From: Pycnopodia helianthoides
Taxonomy: Eukaryota; Echinodermata; Asteroidea; Forcipulatida; Asteriidae
Direction of reading: 5' to 3'
Assembly (NCBI GenBank): GCA_032158295.1
Contig: CM063245.1
Coordinates: 25,725,726-25,789,725, forward strand
Length of the DNA stretch: 64,000 nt
A program made the translations under genes and the position numbers. Of the stretch, positions 52,001-61,962 are shown in pieces. The notes under the pieces were generated by a model that made no database searches, was not told the DNA's origin, and was given only the letters and a program-made list of their open reading frames with translations. Numbering within the stretch: the first letter of the stretch is position 1; every line of letters begins with the position of its first letter.

Positions 52001-55000
52001 ACTGGTAATTTTTAATCTCAAAAGTCTAGATTTAAAATTCGGGGTACCCGGGGAGGGGTGGGGGACATAAATTGGGGGGGGGGATGTAGTTGTGCAACTG
52101 CAATAAAGTGTCTATATTTGTGTTCAAGGCACTCAATTAAAAAAAATTCTTGTGATTAAACAAGGTGTCCAATTTAGTTTAACACACAAGCTTTTTGGAC
52201 GTATAAAACCCTCTTGCTGACTACACTGAGTTATGACGACATCTCGTTTTTCTTCCGTGCGTATAAGGCCGTATCCGAACTGGCGGCTACAGCTACGACT
52301 GTTGCTAAGGGTGTTGCCAAGGATGTACTACATGTATACTTAAATGCAAGATGACACCGAATGCTAGCCGTAGCTGTAGCCGTAGCCGTAGCTGTAGCCG
52401 CCAATCACGACCTAAATGTATTGTAATCAAAATGAGGTTAAAGGGAACGGTTTGTCCTAGCTGTCACAAACACAAACAGTCTGCAAACACTGACAGTGGT
52501 ATGACAAAGAAGGTTGCGCTGAGATGAACTAATTTTATTCCTTGGCATAGACAAAAAAAACCAACATCAATTGTAGTCCAGTTATTTTTAACACCTACAT
52601 AATTCAGGTAAAAACTTTGTTTTCAGAATAAATAAACGACTGCATTTTCTGCAAGGACATCCGCAGTCGTTTGTGTATACAGACTTTGGGTAATCAATTT
52701 TTAATTTGGGTGCATGTTGCAATCCTAAATGTATAAAGTAAAACACCCAGCTGAATCAGCTACCTTTAAAAAAGATATATTATGACTGAAATTAATACAG
52801 TATGGGTGTTCTCTAATGAGTATAAGGGAAATCAAATCCGCGTTTGGTATGCCTCGCTCCACACGAGGGGTCCTGTTATTAAAGAATGGAGAGTGGATCG
52901 CGGTAGTAGCGCCGGTCATTGCATCAGAACATCCCCAACCACGGATGGCAAGTTACTCTAGTTTATTGGGTAATCCTGCACTGGTGAAGTTGGCTCTCAC
53001 CTCTGTGGTGGAGGATTTAACGAAGCGCTGCTGGCTGGCTGGCCACGAGTTATGGACCAGCAATGAACTGCTCTTGATGGATGCATCGCATGAGTTGAAC
53101 TGATGGATAGAAGAAAAGAAGATGACACAGTTGTGGGAGTGAGAGGAGCTCATTATCGCTAAGACATATTAATACTGTGTGCTGGCCTTCTGTGGAAAAT
53201 TAGTCGGTTTGATACATGTAACTAACATTGAGACAGTAACTTGGCACAAGATAGAAATTTGGCACAAACTATAGTCGCACTCGGCCAAGACACTTTCCGT
53301 TTACAGGAAACAAACAACGAGCACCCACGACCGGATTTTATCAGGGAAAAAAATACACCCTGGCAATAATGTGGAAGTCTCCAGCGGATTGCGTTTGAGT
53401 GACTCTTTATTTCTGTGGGTAGATCGCTGGTAAGACGGGATTTTTTGTTTAAGCAAGTGCTGCCTTGTGTATGTTTGGAATGGACTGGCCAAAGTAAGCA
53501 TGAAGTTGCTGAATGGATTAAGAATTCATGTACAACACCATTATTATCCAGAACAAGGAGAACAAACTGTAAGTAAGCATAGAATCTGTAGAAATGTGCA
53601 GCATCTTCTCTAGAGGTTTATAATTTTCTATTATTAATGAAGTGCCTGAGTAAACAATTCAAACTAAAACCAACCGGATAACTGTAAGCTCTGCGACAAC
53701 TTTCATTATAAACCAGCAAAACAGAAAGAAATAATTTGTTAAAGGCAGTGGATACTTTTGGTAATTACCCAAGAAATACATTACCATAAAAACTTATTTG
53801 GTAAGGAGCACCTGAGAGCTGCTACCAAAAGTATGTCCTGCCTTTAAGGAACATTAAAGTGTGAATATGTGACAAGTAATACACTGCAAAAACTGGGGTG
53901 TTAAAATTTACACCATGGGTGTTGTCACATATAGATACCCAAAAGAGAATTGAATTGAACAAGAATTGTTAAAACAACTCAAATGTAACTGTTTTGGCAA
54001 AAATTTGTGTTAATTGGCAGAAGTTAGTGTTATTTTAACACCCTATGATGTAAATGTTGATTCTTTTGGGGTATCTATATGTGACAACACCCGTGGTGTC
54101 AATTTTAACACCCCAGTTTTTGCAGTGTACACATTACATGGTGTTGGCATACCTATTAACCTTTTTTTCCTCTGAAAGTTTTCAGTGCTTTAGGGAGCTA
54201 AACAGCCATTATAAAATGCTTCTCGAACTTCACCTTCAATTCGACAAAGAAGCAACTGAGCTATTTGTATATGTGGGAAAACTGTCTTTTGGTTTCGATC
54301 TCGGTGCATATATTATTTTATGCTTCCCTGTTGTTTAGGGGAGATACGATCGCTTCTGTATTTTCACTACTTGTATACTCTTGTATTGCTTTGTTACAAT
54401 TTTAAGTCGATTTCACTTGTTGGGTTTTAATTTTTAATTCTAACAATCGCAGTTTTTAGCTTACTTGAGAGTGTTTTTGTGTTATTGTGTTTAGCATTTT
54501 AGAATATGCAATGAATGATAGTGTTATGTATTAGTAGTGTATTATTGTCGTTAGTTTTCCTTATTAATATTAAAGGCACTGGACACTATTGGCAATTACT
54601 CAAAATAATTGTTAGCATAAAAACTTACTTGGTAACGAGCAATGGAGAGCTGTTGATAGTATAAAACATTGTGAGAAACGGCTCCCTCTGAAATAACGTA
54701 GTTTTTGAGAAAGAAGTAATTTCTCAGTAGAATATTTGAATTGATTTTGAGACCTCACGCGTGAGGTCTCGAAATCAAGCATCTGAAAGCACACAACTTC
54801 GTGTGACAAGGGTGTTTTTTCTTCCATTATTATCTCGCAACTTCGACGACCAATTGAGTTGAAATTTTCACAGGTTTGTTATTTTGTGCATATGTTGAGA
54901 TACACCAAGTGAGAAGACTGGTCTTTGACAATTACTAAAGGTGTCCAGTGTCTTTAATATTAAGTCTGTACGGTATAAACAGTGAATATTTCTGGTGTAT

Positions 55001-58000
55001 TGTAAAGCTGGTTAAGTAAAACAATAACTGATAATGTCATCAATGTAAGCTTTTGAACCCTGTGACATTGACAACTGAAGGAAGTTCTGTAGCTGAACTG
55101 TGTTTGAACGGAAGTGCATTATTGACACGCTGGAGAACAATTCAAATTTCTGCAATTCCAGCAGGTAGCATCAGCTAATAAGAACTTGTTTAAAAACGCA
55201 AACCTATTTTGATGTGGTCTTTGCCATCAGTGGTCTAGCAAATCGACAAACTAGTGGTGTTATCAGGCCTGGAATTTCATCTTGGAGAGGGGGAGGCCAT
55301 TTCATTTTGCAAGGGCACTTCCTTGGAATATCTTAAAGTCTACGGGAGACTTTTGAAGGGGCACCGAGGCCAAGACAAGGGCAACAGAGACCATGGCCTC
55401 CGTGGCCTCATTCCAGACCTGTGTTATGTTTACCTTTTAGGTACATTGTATTAGACCTTTTAGGATAGCGAACAACTCTCAGATATATTGTGTTATTATA
55501 TTTTACTGTTTTATAATTGATAAGGCTCTTAGTGATTGGAGTAGTAGTTTGAGTGTTTCTAGCAGGTCTTGGTTCTTGTTCATTCTTTTACTTATCCATT
55601 ATCGCTTGTATTGATTATCATTTACTTACTGTATATTTTCCTTTATGACAAGATGCTAGGTGGTCCCATTCCTGGTGTTTCTTATCATGCTTTAGTCTGG
55701 TTATTGAAGTAATTTATTTACCTTTTTGGGTTGGTATTTTCTTGTATTTTCACTTCACGGTTTTTTAAAGCACCTAGGAGCTTTTTAACAAATGGATTTG
55801 GCGCTATATAATTTATGTATTTTTCTTATTATTATTATCATATATAGCCAGTTGATTGAAAATTTGTGCACTTTTGGACGGACCCATTATCATTTTGTGT
55901 ATTATCTTTTTTAATTTCCGCTGCAGGAGCTTGAAAATGAGATTGCTAATGTTACTGCAGACTTAGAGAGCATGGACAACGATGGGAGGTAAGAACAAGA
56001 AACAAATCTTGGGCACTTCCCCCCCCCCTCCCCCCGAAAAAAATTACTTTCATGTAGGTAGTGATTTACAAGATGGAGGTAGACATGTTTTGAGTAACAT
56101 GTATGTACTTCAGAATGAAATGAAGAAAGGCATTATGAGAAAGAAACCAACTTGTTTCTAGTTATTATTGTTGACGTTGGGGGAAGTTATTGAAGGAAAA
56201 ACAATGAAGTAGGAAGTTAAAGTTATTGTGTAAAGGTGATCAACACTGGTTAACAATTCACAAGATTCAGATTGAGTTCCATTTGAACTCCAGTTTCATA
56301 CAGCTGTTAAGCAGTGTTTAAGCAGATTTTTTTCACTGAGCAGGGAACCAGTCACATTTCATGTATATCACACAGTGGTTTAGCTGGTAACCCATTTCTG
56401 CTAAGCAAAACTTGTCTTTTCGTAGCAAATGTTTGTGGCAGAGAGACGATGAAGGTGATTTTCTCCATTCCACTGGTCCTTGCCTTATCTTGTGATGCTC
56501 CAGTCAAATTGATGATTTCTTATCGAAAAAATGCTCTTTAACCGAGGTTAATGGTGAACCCAAGAGCGATTCATGATGTATAATTGTAGGGTAGTTACAT
56601 TATCTCAGTGCCCACCCAGGCCCTGTGGCAAACAGATCTCTGGATAAAGAGAACTCCACAACTTCATGTAGAAAACCGTTGACTTCACACGCAGTTAAAG
56701 TCAAGGGGTCCAGATGGATCGGATGTATCCACCAGTGCCACAAGTTCAAGAGAAGTTGATTCAGAAATAGTTGCGAGCCGACGTTGTCGTTCAGATGTTT
56801 TTGTAATCAAGGAGAATGCATTTCCCAGGCTTTTTTCTCCGGCAAACGACTCCCACATTTTTCCCTCCGCAGATGTGGGAATGAGCGTTCAATGGTCCAT
56901 TTATAGCTACTCAAAAAAAGGGTTGATTTATTGTCTATGTGTGTGTCATAGCGTTGTGTTTGGTTTGTCAGTGTTTCATGTTACATGTTTGTGATGTTTC
57001 TGGGGCGTGGACAATTGTCTCAATTTCAAAATCCATGAAATATAATTCTATGAGTAATCAAACGTGTACATTCAAGTCTTGCCAAAAAGATTAACTAATT
57101 GTCTATTTGTTTGACAGCGCATGTACATTAGGCTGTACATCTTCATCATGTAAACATAAAGTAAAGTGGGTGTAAAATATCGTCTTTGAAGGAGCCAGTC
57201 TTCTTAACAATTTTGAAAACAAATAATTGTGGGAAACGTTTTAATAGTGTGCATTTATAATGTGCCATGTCTGTCATAAATGACACTCCTGGCGCTAAAG
57301 TATCAAATTTGGTGGAGCTTGTTCAGAATTTTTGTCATGAGATCATAGAATACCTTATAAGGTATACAAGGGCGAACCCTTCTCTTTTACGATAAGTGTA
57401 GATGTGTTCTTTTAGGTGATTACATGTACACAACACACGGGGCCAAAGGCTTTTCGTCCCATCCGAAGGACGAAGCAATAATGGTTGAGTGCCTTGCTTA
57501 AGGACACAAGTGTCAAGACCGGGACTCGAACCCACACTCTGCTGATCAGAAACACCAGAGCTTGAGTCCGGTGCGCCTTGACAGAGCTCAAATTTGGGCG
57601 AAAAATCCACAAGACCACAGGGCTTGTAGCTCAAAATGTTTACTGGACCAGAATTTATTTTACAGACCAGAATCAAAATGAACAAAAACTTCCCGAGTCC
57701 TGGCAACACTAATTTAACTGTTTCGAACAATTAAGCACCAAAGACATGTAAGAGAAGATTTATCTCGTCTGTCTTTTGGGGTATTAAGTATACTTCATTA
57801 CATAGAACTGAAAGGTATTTTATCAGACTCAAAATCAACATTTGAACATATTTGTTTCTGTGAGGTACATGTATTGTTACTAAACTGAAAAACACAAGAC
57901 CACTGGACTTGTCCACTCAAAAGTTTACTGGCCCGATAATGAAACCACTGGCCTCGGGCCTGTGGTCCAGTGTCAAATTCGAGCCCTGCTTGACCACTCG

Positions 58001-61000
58001 GCCACCACACTAACCAAGTCTTGTTTATTATGTTGACAAACGTTTGCAAGTAAACATATGTTTTGTGATGAAACATTGGTTGACTAATTTCCAGATAATG
58101 GATTAATTTAATATTAGTCTCAATTTCAAAATATGGGAAGTTAAGTTTCATCATTTTCAAATTAAACAAAAATAATTCCTCACCGGTATAGACTTGAGCA
58201 GTGTGCCATGGCGTGTGAAAAACATTTCAAAGAACTACCCCACATCATTTAACCTTTCCGTTTGCCCTTTTTCTTCAGGAAACATTGTCAATATATGTTC
58301 TGTTTTCGTGCATTTATTTCCTTGTGTTGCAATGATCTCTTTGTTAAAAGTCATGTGTAGTTTTTTTTCTTGTAAACTCATTTGAACTTATCACTCAAAA
58401 ATCTTTGCCACAAATCTTTCAGCCTGGCCTTTTGTTTTGGTTTTATGAAAGTGTCAGGGAATTTTTTTCTGCTTTCAGGGAATTTATTCAAAGGATTTCT
58501 TTGTCCAAATTCAAAGTAAAACTGTTTTCACTTTTGTAAAAAATGTATATTCAAGGTAGTCTGATGTTAATAATAATGTTCATGAAAAAGACACCGTTAA
58601 AGAAGTGAGCTGAAATTTCATTCATGAAGAATTTTCTTTTACCTCTGTTCACAAATTTTCAAAACGTGGGAAGTTTCCTCCGGGTTGAAGCATCTGCCTT
58701 TAAAACGATTACCCTTTTCTGCTTTTCCACTCGCCGTAAAAAATTGAAGTTATTACACTGATGCATTTACCTGGTTTCCATGTGGTAGTCTGTGCACGGA
58801 CTCTCTATTCCTAATTGACGACAGCTTGGCCAGTATTTTTTTTTTACTGGGTTCTCATGTGGAGCTTAATTTCTCATCTTGTTTGGGGGTTTGGGAGGGG
58901 CCAGCTGTGAGGTCCTGAGGCAGTTGTCAGGTCATTAGGTGGAATCACCATGGGGGTTTCAAAGGCGCTCTTATCCGATAACATGTACCTGACCGGAAAT
59001 TCAGAAGTGAAATTGATAAATCAACTTGTTGTAGTGAGATGATTTTCTCTACAGTATGTTAGCAACTCTGACATACTTTTCAGACTAATTGCAAGAATTG
59101 TAACTTGCTTTTCTAGGCATTTGTTTTATTAGATACTTTTGATTTGTTTTCAGTCATTTCAAAATGAAAGCTTCTAATTCTATTTCTCTAAATACTAAGG
59201 TTTTATAGAATTATGTATCCTTGATTTTTTGGGAAGAACAATGAAATTTGATTAGAATCGGTATGTCTGTAACTTTTTGCAAGATTATTTTTCTTGACTC
59301 AAAAGTTTTAGGGAAGTATTAATGACCACTTTTTAAAACAGGAAACCTTCAGAAATTTAGACACACACTTGGAAAATGTCCAGATCAGATCCGATGTCTT
59401 TAAATCAGAGATCTGTTTACTGTGATCAATTAGTAGATCCGGGTTCACTGTGAATCTGTTCGACACGGCCAGTTTGTCCACCAAGCACTTTTACTTTCTA
59501 AACCCATTTAAAAAAAATTGCTTAGCGGAAAATATTACACGGCAAATCTGCTAAGAAATGTTCATCGAGGATCAGTTTCACGAAGTTGTCTCACAGAGAA
59601 TGATTGCTTTGTAAATTTAACTCTTAAAGGAACATTACAGAATTGGTTTTTGCTAACAAAACAGTTGCTGGCAGTGTAAGCACTTTATGTAATCCACCAT
59701 ATACATAAACTGACAAACCTGTAGAAGTTTGAGATCGATCGGCCATCTGGGTCATGAGAAAATAGTGAAAAACCAATTACACATTTGCATGAAATCATAT
59801 AGATTCAACAAATGAATAAAACGCTAACTGAGCGATAAACTCCAATCGGAAATTAGTTTCTTCATTTCTCATCAAATATGGCATTTCGACAGAAATATTT
59901 CAAGGGATGTTTTCTACTATCATCATCATTAGACCGTGTAAGTTTTATGTAAATCTGTGATCAAAAGTATATTTTTTTCTTACCAATTCTGTAATGTTCC
60001 TTTAATGAAAACTATCAGCCAGTACATTGATGCAAAGTATTAGAAGGTAACCAGGTCCAAAATCAGCTAAAAAAGCAACATTCTAGCCTTTTCTTGCTTT
60101 CAAATTTCTCAAACTTGGAGTTGGCTGACTATCACACAATATTTGACCTTATGCTATAAGGCCTCAAGGAGATTATAAAAACTTCAACTGAATTTGTAAT
60201 CATCTCGGAGGTAACTTTAACCCAACCACAAAATACATTCTGTCCCTTGAAGGAACAACAGCCTCATTTGTAATCTATACAAACCTTTTTTTGATCATGT
60301 GAGGTGATGAAGCAATTCTTGTTCAACAAGGAAGTGCTCGTCATTTTACTGCAGTTTTAAAAGTTGGGAGAAGTCATGTCCTACATAGATGTTTGTCCAT
60401 AATCTACTTAGACGAATAGTGTGCTGTGTTGTCGCATCACTTTTTGAGATATCGAATGCAACTTTACCAATGTCATTGGACTTGACAAATTTGGCAAACT
60501 CATTCCACAATTGTTTAGATTGTCACATCAAAAGAGAGGGAGCCAAATTCCCAGAGCTGCTAAGCACAAAACAATTTTGCTAACCAGATTAAAGTTACCA
60601 CCCAAAAGTACCATGCGACGTGTACCATCTGTAACTGGTTTCCTGCTGAGCAGGAATTAGTTAAGCAGCAATTTTCTCCTTAAGCAGCTCTATGAAACTG
60701 GGCAGTCATCTGACAGCAGATCGCAATGTGTCAATTCAATTCAATTTTATTTATTTCATTACAGTTTACAAGTAAAAAGTGAAAATGTTTTCCCTGTGGG
60801 CACTAAAAACATTCAAATTCATTACTGACTACAAGAACTATCAAATTATAAATGTATGTAGATTTATCGGGTTTTGATTTCCAATATGGAAGTAGACGCA
60901 AGTGTTTGTAAATTTTAACCCGTTCTTTTGTTTAATTTTAAGCTGGTGAAATTCTTGCATATTTTTTATGAGGTTTTTCCTTCATTTTACAGCAGTAAAA

Positions 61001-61062
61001 CAGGCTCCCGGACGAAGCAGATGAACACGGGCCGTAAAAAGTTCAACATGGACCCTAAAAAG
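36012..61062 (+). CDS. CYTH1: Cytohesin (ARF-GEF) gene, N-terminal exons only; 3' part outside window
   Basis: Four coding exons are visible: 36012-36099, 48758-48831, 55927-55988 and 60993-61062. They give about 98 residues. After a Ser/Asp-rich leader the sequence is LTSEELKLLNDIRRAKHQLL, then KEIRELENEIANVTADLES: the amphipathic coiled coil found at the N-terminus of all cytohesins (human ERQELENIRRRKQELLADI). It then reads GRKKFNMDPKK, the invariant lead-in to the Sec7 domain. Family knowledge: cytohesins catalyse GDP/GTP exchange on ARF1/ARF6 through Sec7 and are recruited to membranes by a PIP3-binding PH domain; the coiled coil mediates dimerisation and adaptor binding. Sec7 and PH exons must lie beyond 64000. 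Paralogue assignment (CYTH1-4) cannot be made from this part; invertebrates usually have one. Confidence 0.92.
36540..36650. repeat. TGTTAC / TGTTAG low-complexity stretch
   Basis: Interspersed tgttac and tgttag hexamers near the start of cytohesin intron 1, with irregular spacing. Confidence 0.6.
36930..37485. repeat. Minisatellite, 19-bp unit, about 29 copies
   Basis: Core unit ggtgctattgcccagggag, repeated head to tail. Variants carry gctcagag, gccaaggg or gcacaggg. Because 19 is not a multiple of 3 and the unit lacks stops, three overlapping plus-strand frames stay open and read a 19-residue periodic peptide (EGAIAQGGCYCPGRVLLPR). It lies inside cytohesin intron 1, 840 bp after exon 1, so these frames are very unlikely to be genes. 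Confidence 0.92.
38967..39346 (-). mobile_element. R2 MITE copy 3 (reversed)
   Basis: TTTAAAGGCACATTACAGAATTGG to CCAATTCTGTCATGTTCCTTTAAA. The sequence acagggtgtccaaa stands just outside both ends, so it may have inserted in a short local duplication. Confidence 0.88.
39560..39725 (+). mobile_element. SINE-B copy 5 (best head)
   Basis: gtagctcagttggtagagcg, ctggtacgttaatccggagg and tcgttggttcaaatcccgct give good A and B boxes, followed by the fixed tail (tttctttgttcaaccccaaa, gtcagtttcccttgtggttc). The best preserved copy in the window. Confidence 0.85.
40937..41295 (+). mobile_element. R6 element
   Basis: gggcttgaaattaacaccgg, accacagccccgaggcc, cgggccagtaaactcttgac and ggtggtcttgtgttttt at one end, aattcgagccctgtctgac at the other. 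The reverse complement of these blocks lies in 57590-57990. Confidence 0.7.
43042..43071. repeat. Poly-T run, 30 bases
   Basis: An uninterrupted run in cytohesin intron 1. A possible antisense retroelement A-tail, but no target duplication or body was identified. Confidence 0.9.
44545..44690 (-). mobile_element. SINE-C copy 2
   Basis: accctaacaccgatttgtgtaaagcac, cagcactttcccgtgtcct, ccacaggcatattacttggg and tgggattcgaacccacgatc. On minus it reads as a tRNA-like B box followed by a fixed tail. It pairs with 16277-16430. Confidence 0.75.
45260..45316. repeat. CAAA tetranucleotide microsatellite
   Basis: About 12 units of acaaac-phase repeats with one caacaaaaaaa interruption. Confidence 0.85.
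46340..46733 (-). mobile_element. Diverged R2-like element
   Basis: tcacaggattggttaggataaaaa...ttcttcactattttctcctgactcac, aaaattttcacaggtttgtta and ctgccaatcctgttaatacc follow the R2 order in reverse. It directly abuts the R1 copy at 46735. Confidence 0.55.
46735..47121 (-). mobile_element. R1 MITE copy 3 (reversed)
   Basis: TAAAGGCACTGGACACTATTGG to CCAAAGGTGTCCAGTGTCTTTAA. It carries a perfect internal palindrome around 46913-46940 (gagacctcacg / cgtgaggtctc). Nearly identical to 54569-54957. Confidence 0.9.
47200..47460 (-). pseudogene. Possible degraded coding fragment
   Basis: On minus, one frame gives KFFLEIFGQDLIDEVMDQFS then RRQDTLH; the next frame gives QENESDNEESEDGEEEDAHS then TWRSQRF before a stop. 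The change from a structured-looking helix to an acidic tract across a frame change resembles an old transposon or retrocopy fragment. No family is assigned. It lies in cytohesin intron 1. Confidence 0.25.
48125..48200 (-). repeat. SINE tail fragment
   Basis: aataataataatattaaagacatttgtaaagggcc...ctctaagcgc resembles the AAT-run plus aaagcgc tail at 12950. Diverged. Confidence 0.45.
48758..48831 (+). CDS. CYTH1: Cytohesin coding exon 2 (coiled coil)
   Basis: The acceptor TCTCCCTTCAG and donor GTGAGT frame 74 bases. With the G from exon 1 they encode DLTSEELKLLNDIRRAKHQL then LKEIR. DLT.EE...L..IR..K..LL is the cytohesin coiled-coil signature. Confidence 0.95.
50131..50523 (+). mobile_element. 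R2 MITE copy 4
   Basis: TTAAAGGAACATTACAGAATTGG to CCAATTCTGTAATGTTCCTTTAAGG. The gctcactgagcgataaactcc palindrome is intact in this copy. Confidence 0.92.
50811..50985 (+). mobile_element. R5 element copy 3
   Basis: gcaggccttgagtttcatct, cattttgcaaagggcacttc, gtctatgggacacttttgaa and ggcaccaaggccaagaccac, closing aaattccaggcctgg. Confidence 0.8.
52262..52412. mobile_element. R7 foldback element copy 2
   Basis: aaggccgtatccgaactggcggctac at left; gtagccgccaatcacgacct at right, with gttgctaagggtgttgccaa inside and a short gtagc(t/c) repeat near the right end. Matches 16955-17062 reversed. Confidence 0.7.
53739..53847. mobile_element. Miniature R1 derivative (109 bp)
   Basis: TTAAAGGCAGTGGATACTTTTGG at left, CCAAAAGTATGTCCTGCCTTTAA at right, with cataaaaacttatttggtaa and gagagctg from the R1 interior. 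The central ~280 bp of R1 is absent. An internal deletion product. Confidence 0.85.
53880..54129. mobile_element. MITE with about 70-bp TIRs and TA flanks
   Basis: The left arm tacactgcaaaaactggggt..ttacaccatgggtgttgtca is mirrored by the right arm tgacaacacccgtggtgtca...accccagtttttgcagtgta. TA at both ends fits a Tc1/mariner-type target duplication (inference). No transposase. Confidence 0.9.
54569..54957 (-). mobile_element. R1 MITE copy 4 (reversed)
   Basis: TTAAAGGCACTGGACACTATTGG to AAAGGTGTCCAGTGTCTTTAATATTAA. It shares even the cacgcgtg palindrome core with copy 3, so these two are the youngest pair. Confidence 0.92.
55262..55425 (+). mobile_element. R5 element copy 4
   Basis: atcaggcctggaatttcatc to ttccagacctgtg, with ggcaccgaggccaagacaag and ccatggcctccgtggcctca inside. 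Confidence 0.85.
55927..55988 (+). CDS. CYTH1: Cytohesin coding exon 3 (coiled coil)
   Basis: The acceptor CGCTGCAG and donor GTAAGA frame 62 bases encoding ELENEIANVTADLESMDNDG. This continues the heptad pattern (vertebrate RLKDEIAEVANEIENLG). It leaves in phase 2. Confidence 0.94.
57355..57590 (-). mobile_element. SINE-A copy (reversed)
   Basis: On minus: gtcaaggcgcaccggactcaagctctggtg, tcagcagagtgtgggttcgagtcccggtct, cttaagcaaggcactcaacc, ttcgtccttcggatgggacg and gagaagggttcgccc. The head is recognisable, with both A and B boxes. Confidence 0.85.
57590..57992 (-). mobile_element. R6 element
   Basis: agagctcaaatttgggcgaa, acaagaccacagggcttgta and aattgtttac-type tracts to aagaccactggacttgtcc, actggcccgataatgaaacc and tcgggcctgtggtccagtgt then caaattcgagccctg. 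It directly follows the SINE-A copy. Confidence 0.7.
59623..60004 (+). mobile_element. R2 MITE copy 5
   Basis: CTTAAAGGAACATTACAGAATTGG to CCAATTCTGTAATGTTCCTTTAA; lacks a few bases before ttttttcttaccaatt. Otherwise near-identical to copy 4. Confidence 0.92.
60545..60705. mobile_element. R4 foldback element
   Basis: agagctgctaagcacaaaac at left, cttaagcagctctatgaaac then tgggc at right. The interior has agttaccacccaaaagtacc and gtaactggtttcctgctgag. Confidence 0.8.
60993..61062 (+). CDS. CYTH1: Cytohesin coding exon 4 (entry to Sec7 domain)
   Basis: The acceptor TTTTACAG and donor GTATCA frame 70 bases encoding SKTGSRTKQMNTGRKKFNMD then PKK. GRKKFNMDPKK is invariant in cytohesins and, as far as I recall, the vertebrate genes also split just after PKK and before GIQFL. 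The acceptor is an ACAGCAG tandem, so a form without one Ser is possible. Confidence 0.95.
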
Positions 61063-61569
61063 GTATCAAACTTCCATCCAATTTGCCCTCCTTACATTCT
61101 TGTATTCCCCCTTCTGTCAATTTCAAATCTTGTGACGCCATGTTTGATTCTATGCACTGAAACTGTCTGGCTTCGAGGGCCACGGTGGGGCTCAGAACAA
61201 AACTAGATGGGTGCCATGGAAACTTGTGATTTGTCTTGGTGATTTGTGATTGGTAGTCAGGATACAAGACGAAACAGATTGGCTTTCTTGTCTGTGTCTT
61301 TTTCCATCGCTCTGCGTGGCTTACCAGCCTCAGTGTGGTTACATTCATTTGAATTGGAGGAAAAAACAAAATGGCTGCACCGTGACAAATTCAAGACCGC
61401 ACATCCAATGTGTAGCGTAGAAATATTCCAGTTACCTCTGGTTACTGACAATGCATGTAATGAGAGTGTTGTTAAACGGTTGTGCTAAAGCCTACAGTGT
61501 CAAACCTTAGTCACCCGAACCCAACAAAATCCAACTGCATGTTTTGTTTGATTTTGTTGGACTGAGGAA

Positions 61570-61960
61570 TGCACTTCATGCTTGGTGTGGGATCAGGCAT
61601 ACCACCATAATCAGAGCCCAACAGTTTGAGTGTTAAGTTCTGTATGGTGTTGGACTAGTGAGGACTGCGCTAGTAAACTGATCATGCTTTAAATGGGATC
61701 AGGCATACCACCATAATCAGAGCCCAACAGTTTGAGTGTTAAGTTCTGTATGGTGTTGGACTAGTGAGGACTGCGCTAGTAAACTGATCATGCTTTAAAT
61801 GGGATCAGGCATACCACCATAATCAGAGTCCAACAGCTTGGATGTTGAGATCTGTATGGTGTTGGACTAGTGAGGACTGCACTAGTAAACTGATCATGCT
61901 TTACATGGGATCAGGCACACCACCATAATCAGAGTCCAACAGTTCAGGTGTTGTGTTACC
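61570..61960. repeat. Tandem repeat, 106-bp unit, 3.7 copies
   Basis: gatcaggca starts copies at 61591, 61697, 61803 and 61909, exactly 106 bp apart. Units share accaccataatcagag, gtgttggactagtgaggact and ctagtaaactgatcatgctt. Copies 1 and 2 are nearly identical. In cytohesin intron 4. Confidence 0.93.
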
Positions 61961-61962
61961 AC

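Larger units (their letters stand above)
48832..55926 (+). other. Cytohesin intron 2 (7.1 kb)
   Basis: Holds one R2, one R5, an R7, a miniature R1, a TA-flanked MITE, one R1 and another R5. 49000-50130, 51000-52260 and 52420-53730 show no recognised repeat. 52816-53103 is an open plus-strand frame of 95 codons, discussed in the findings. Confidence 0.7.
55989..60992 (+). other. Cytohesin intron 3 (5.0 kb)
   Basis: Holds a partial R4 (56285-56415), a SINE-A, an R6, an R2 and an R4. 56420-57350 and 58025-59620 show nothing recognised. Confidence 0.7.

Noticed and set aside
57335..57730. 131-codon minus-strand frame
   Set aside because: It covers a SINE-A copy and the start of an R6 element, so it is repeat-derived.
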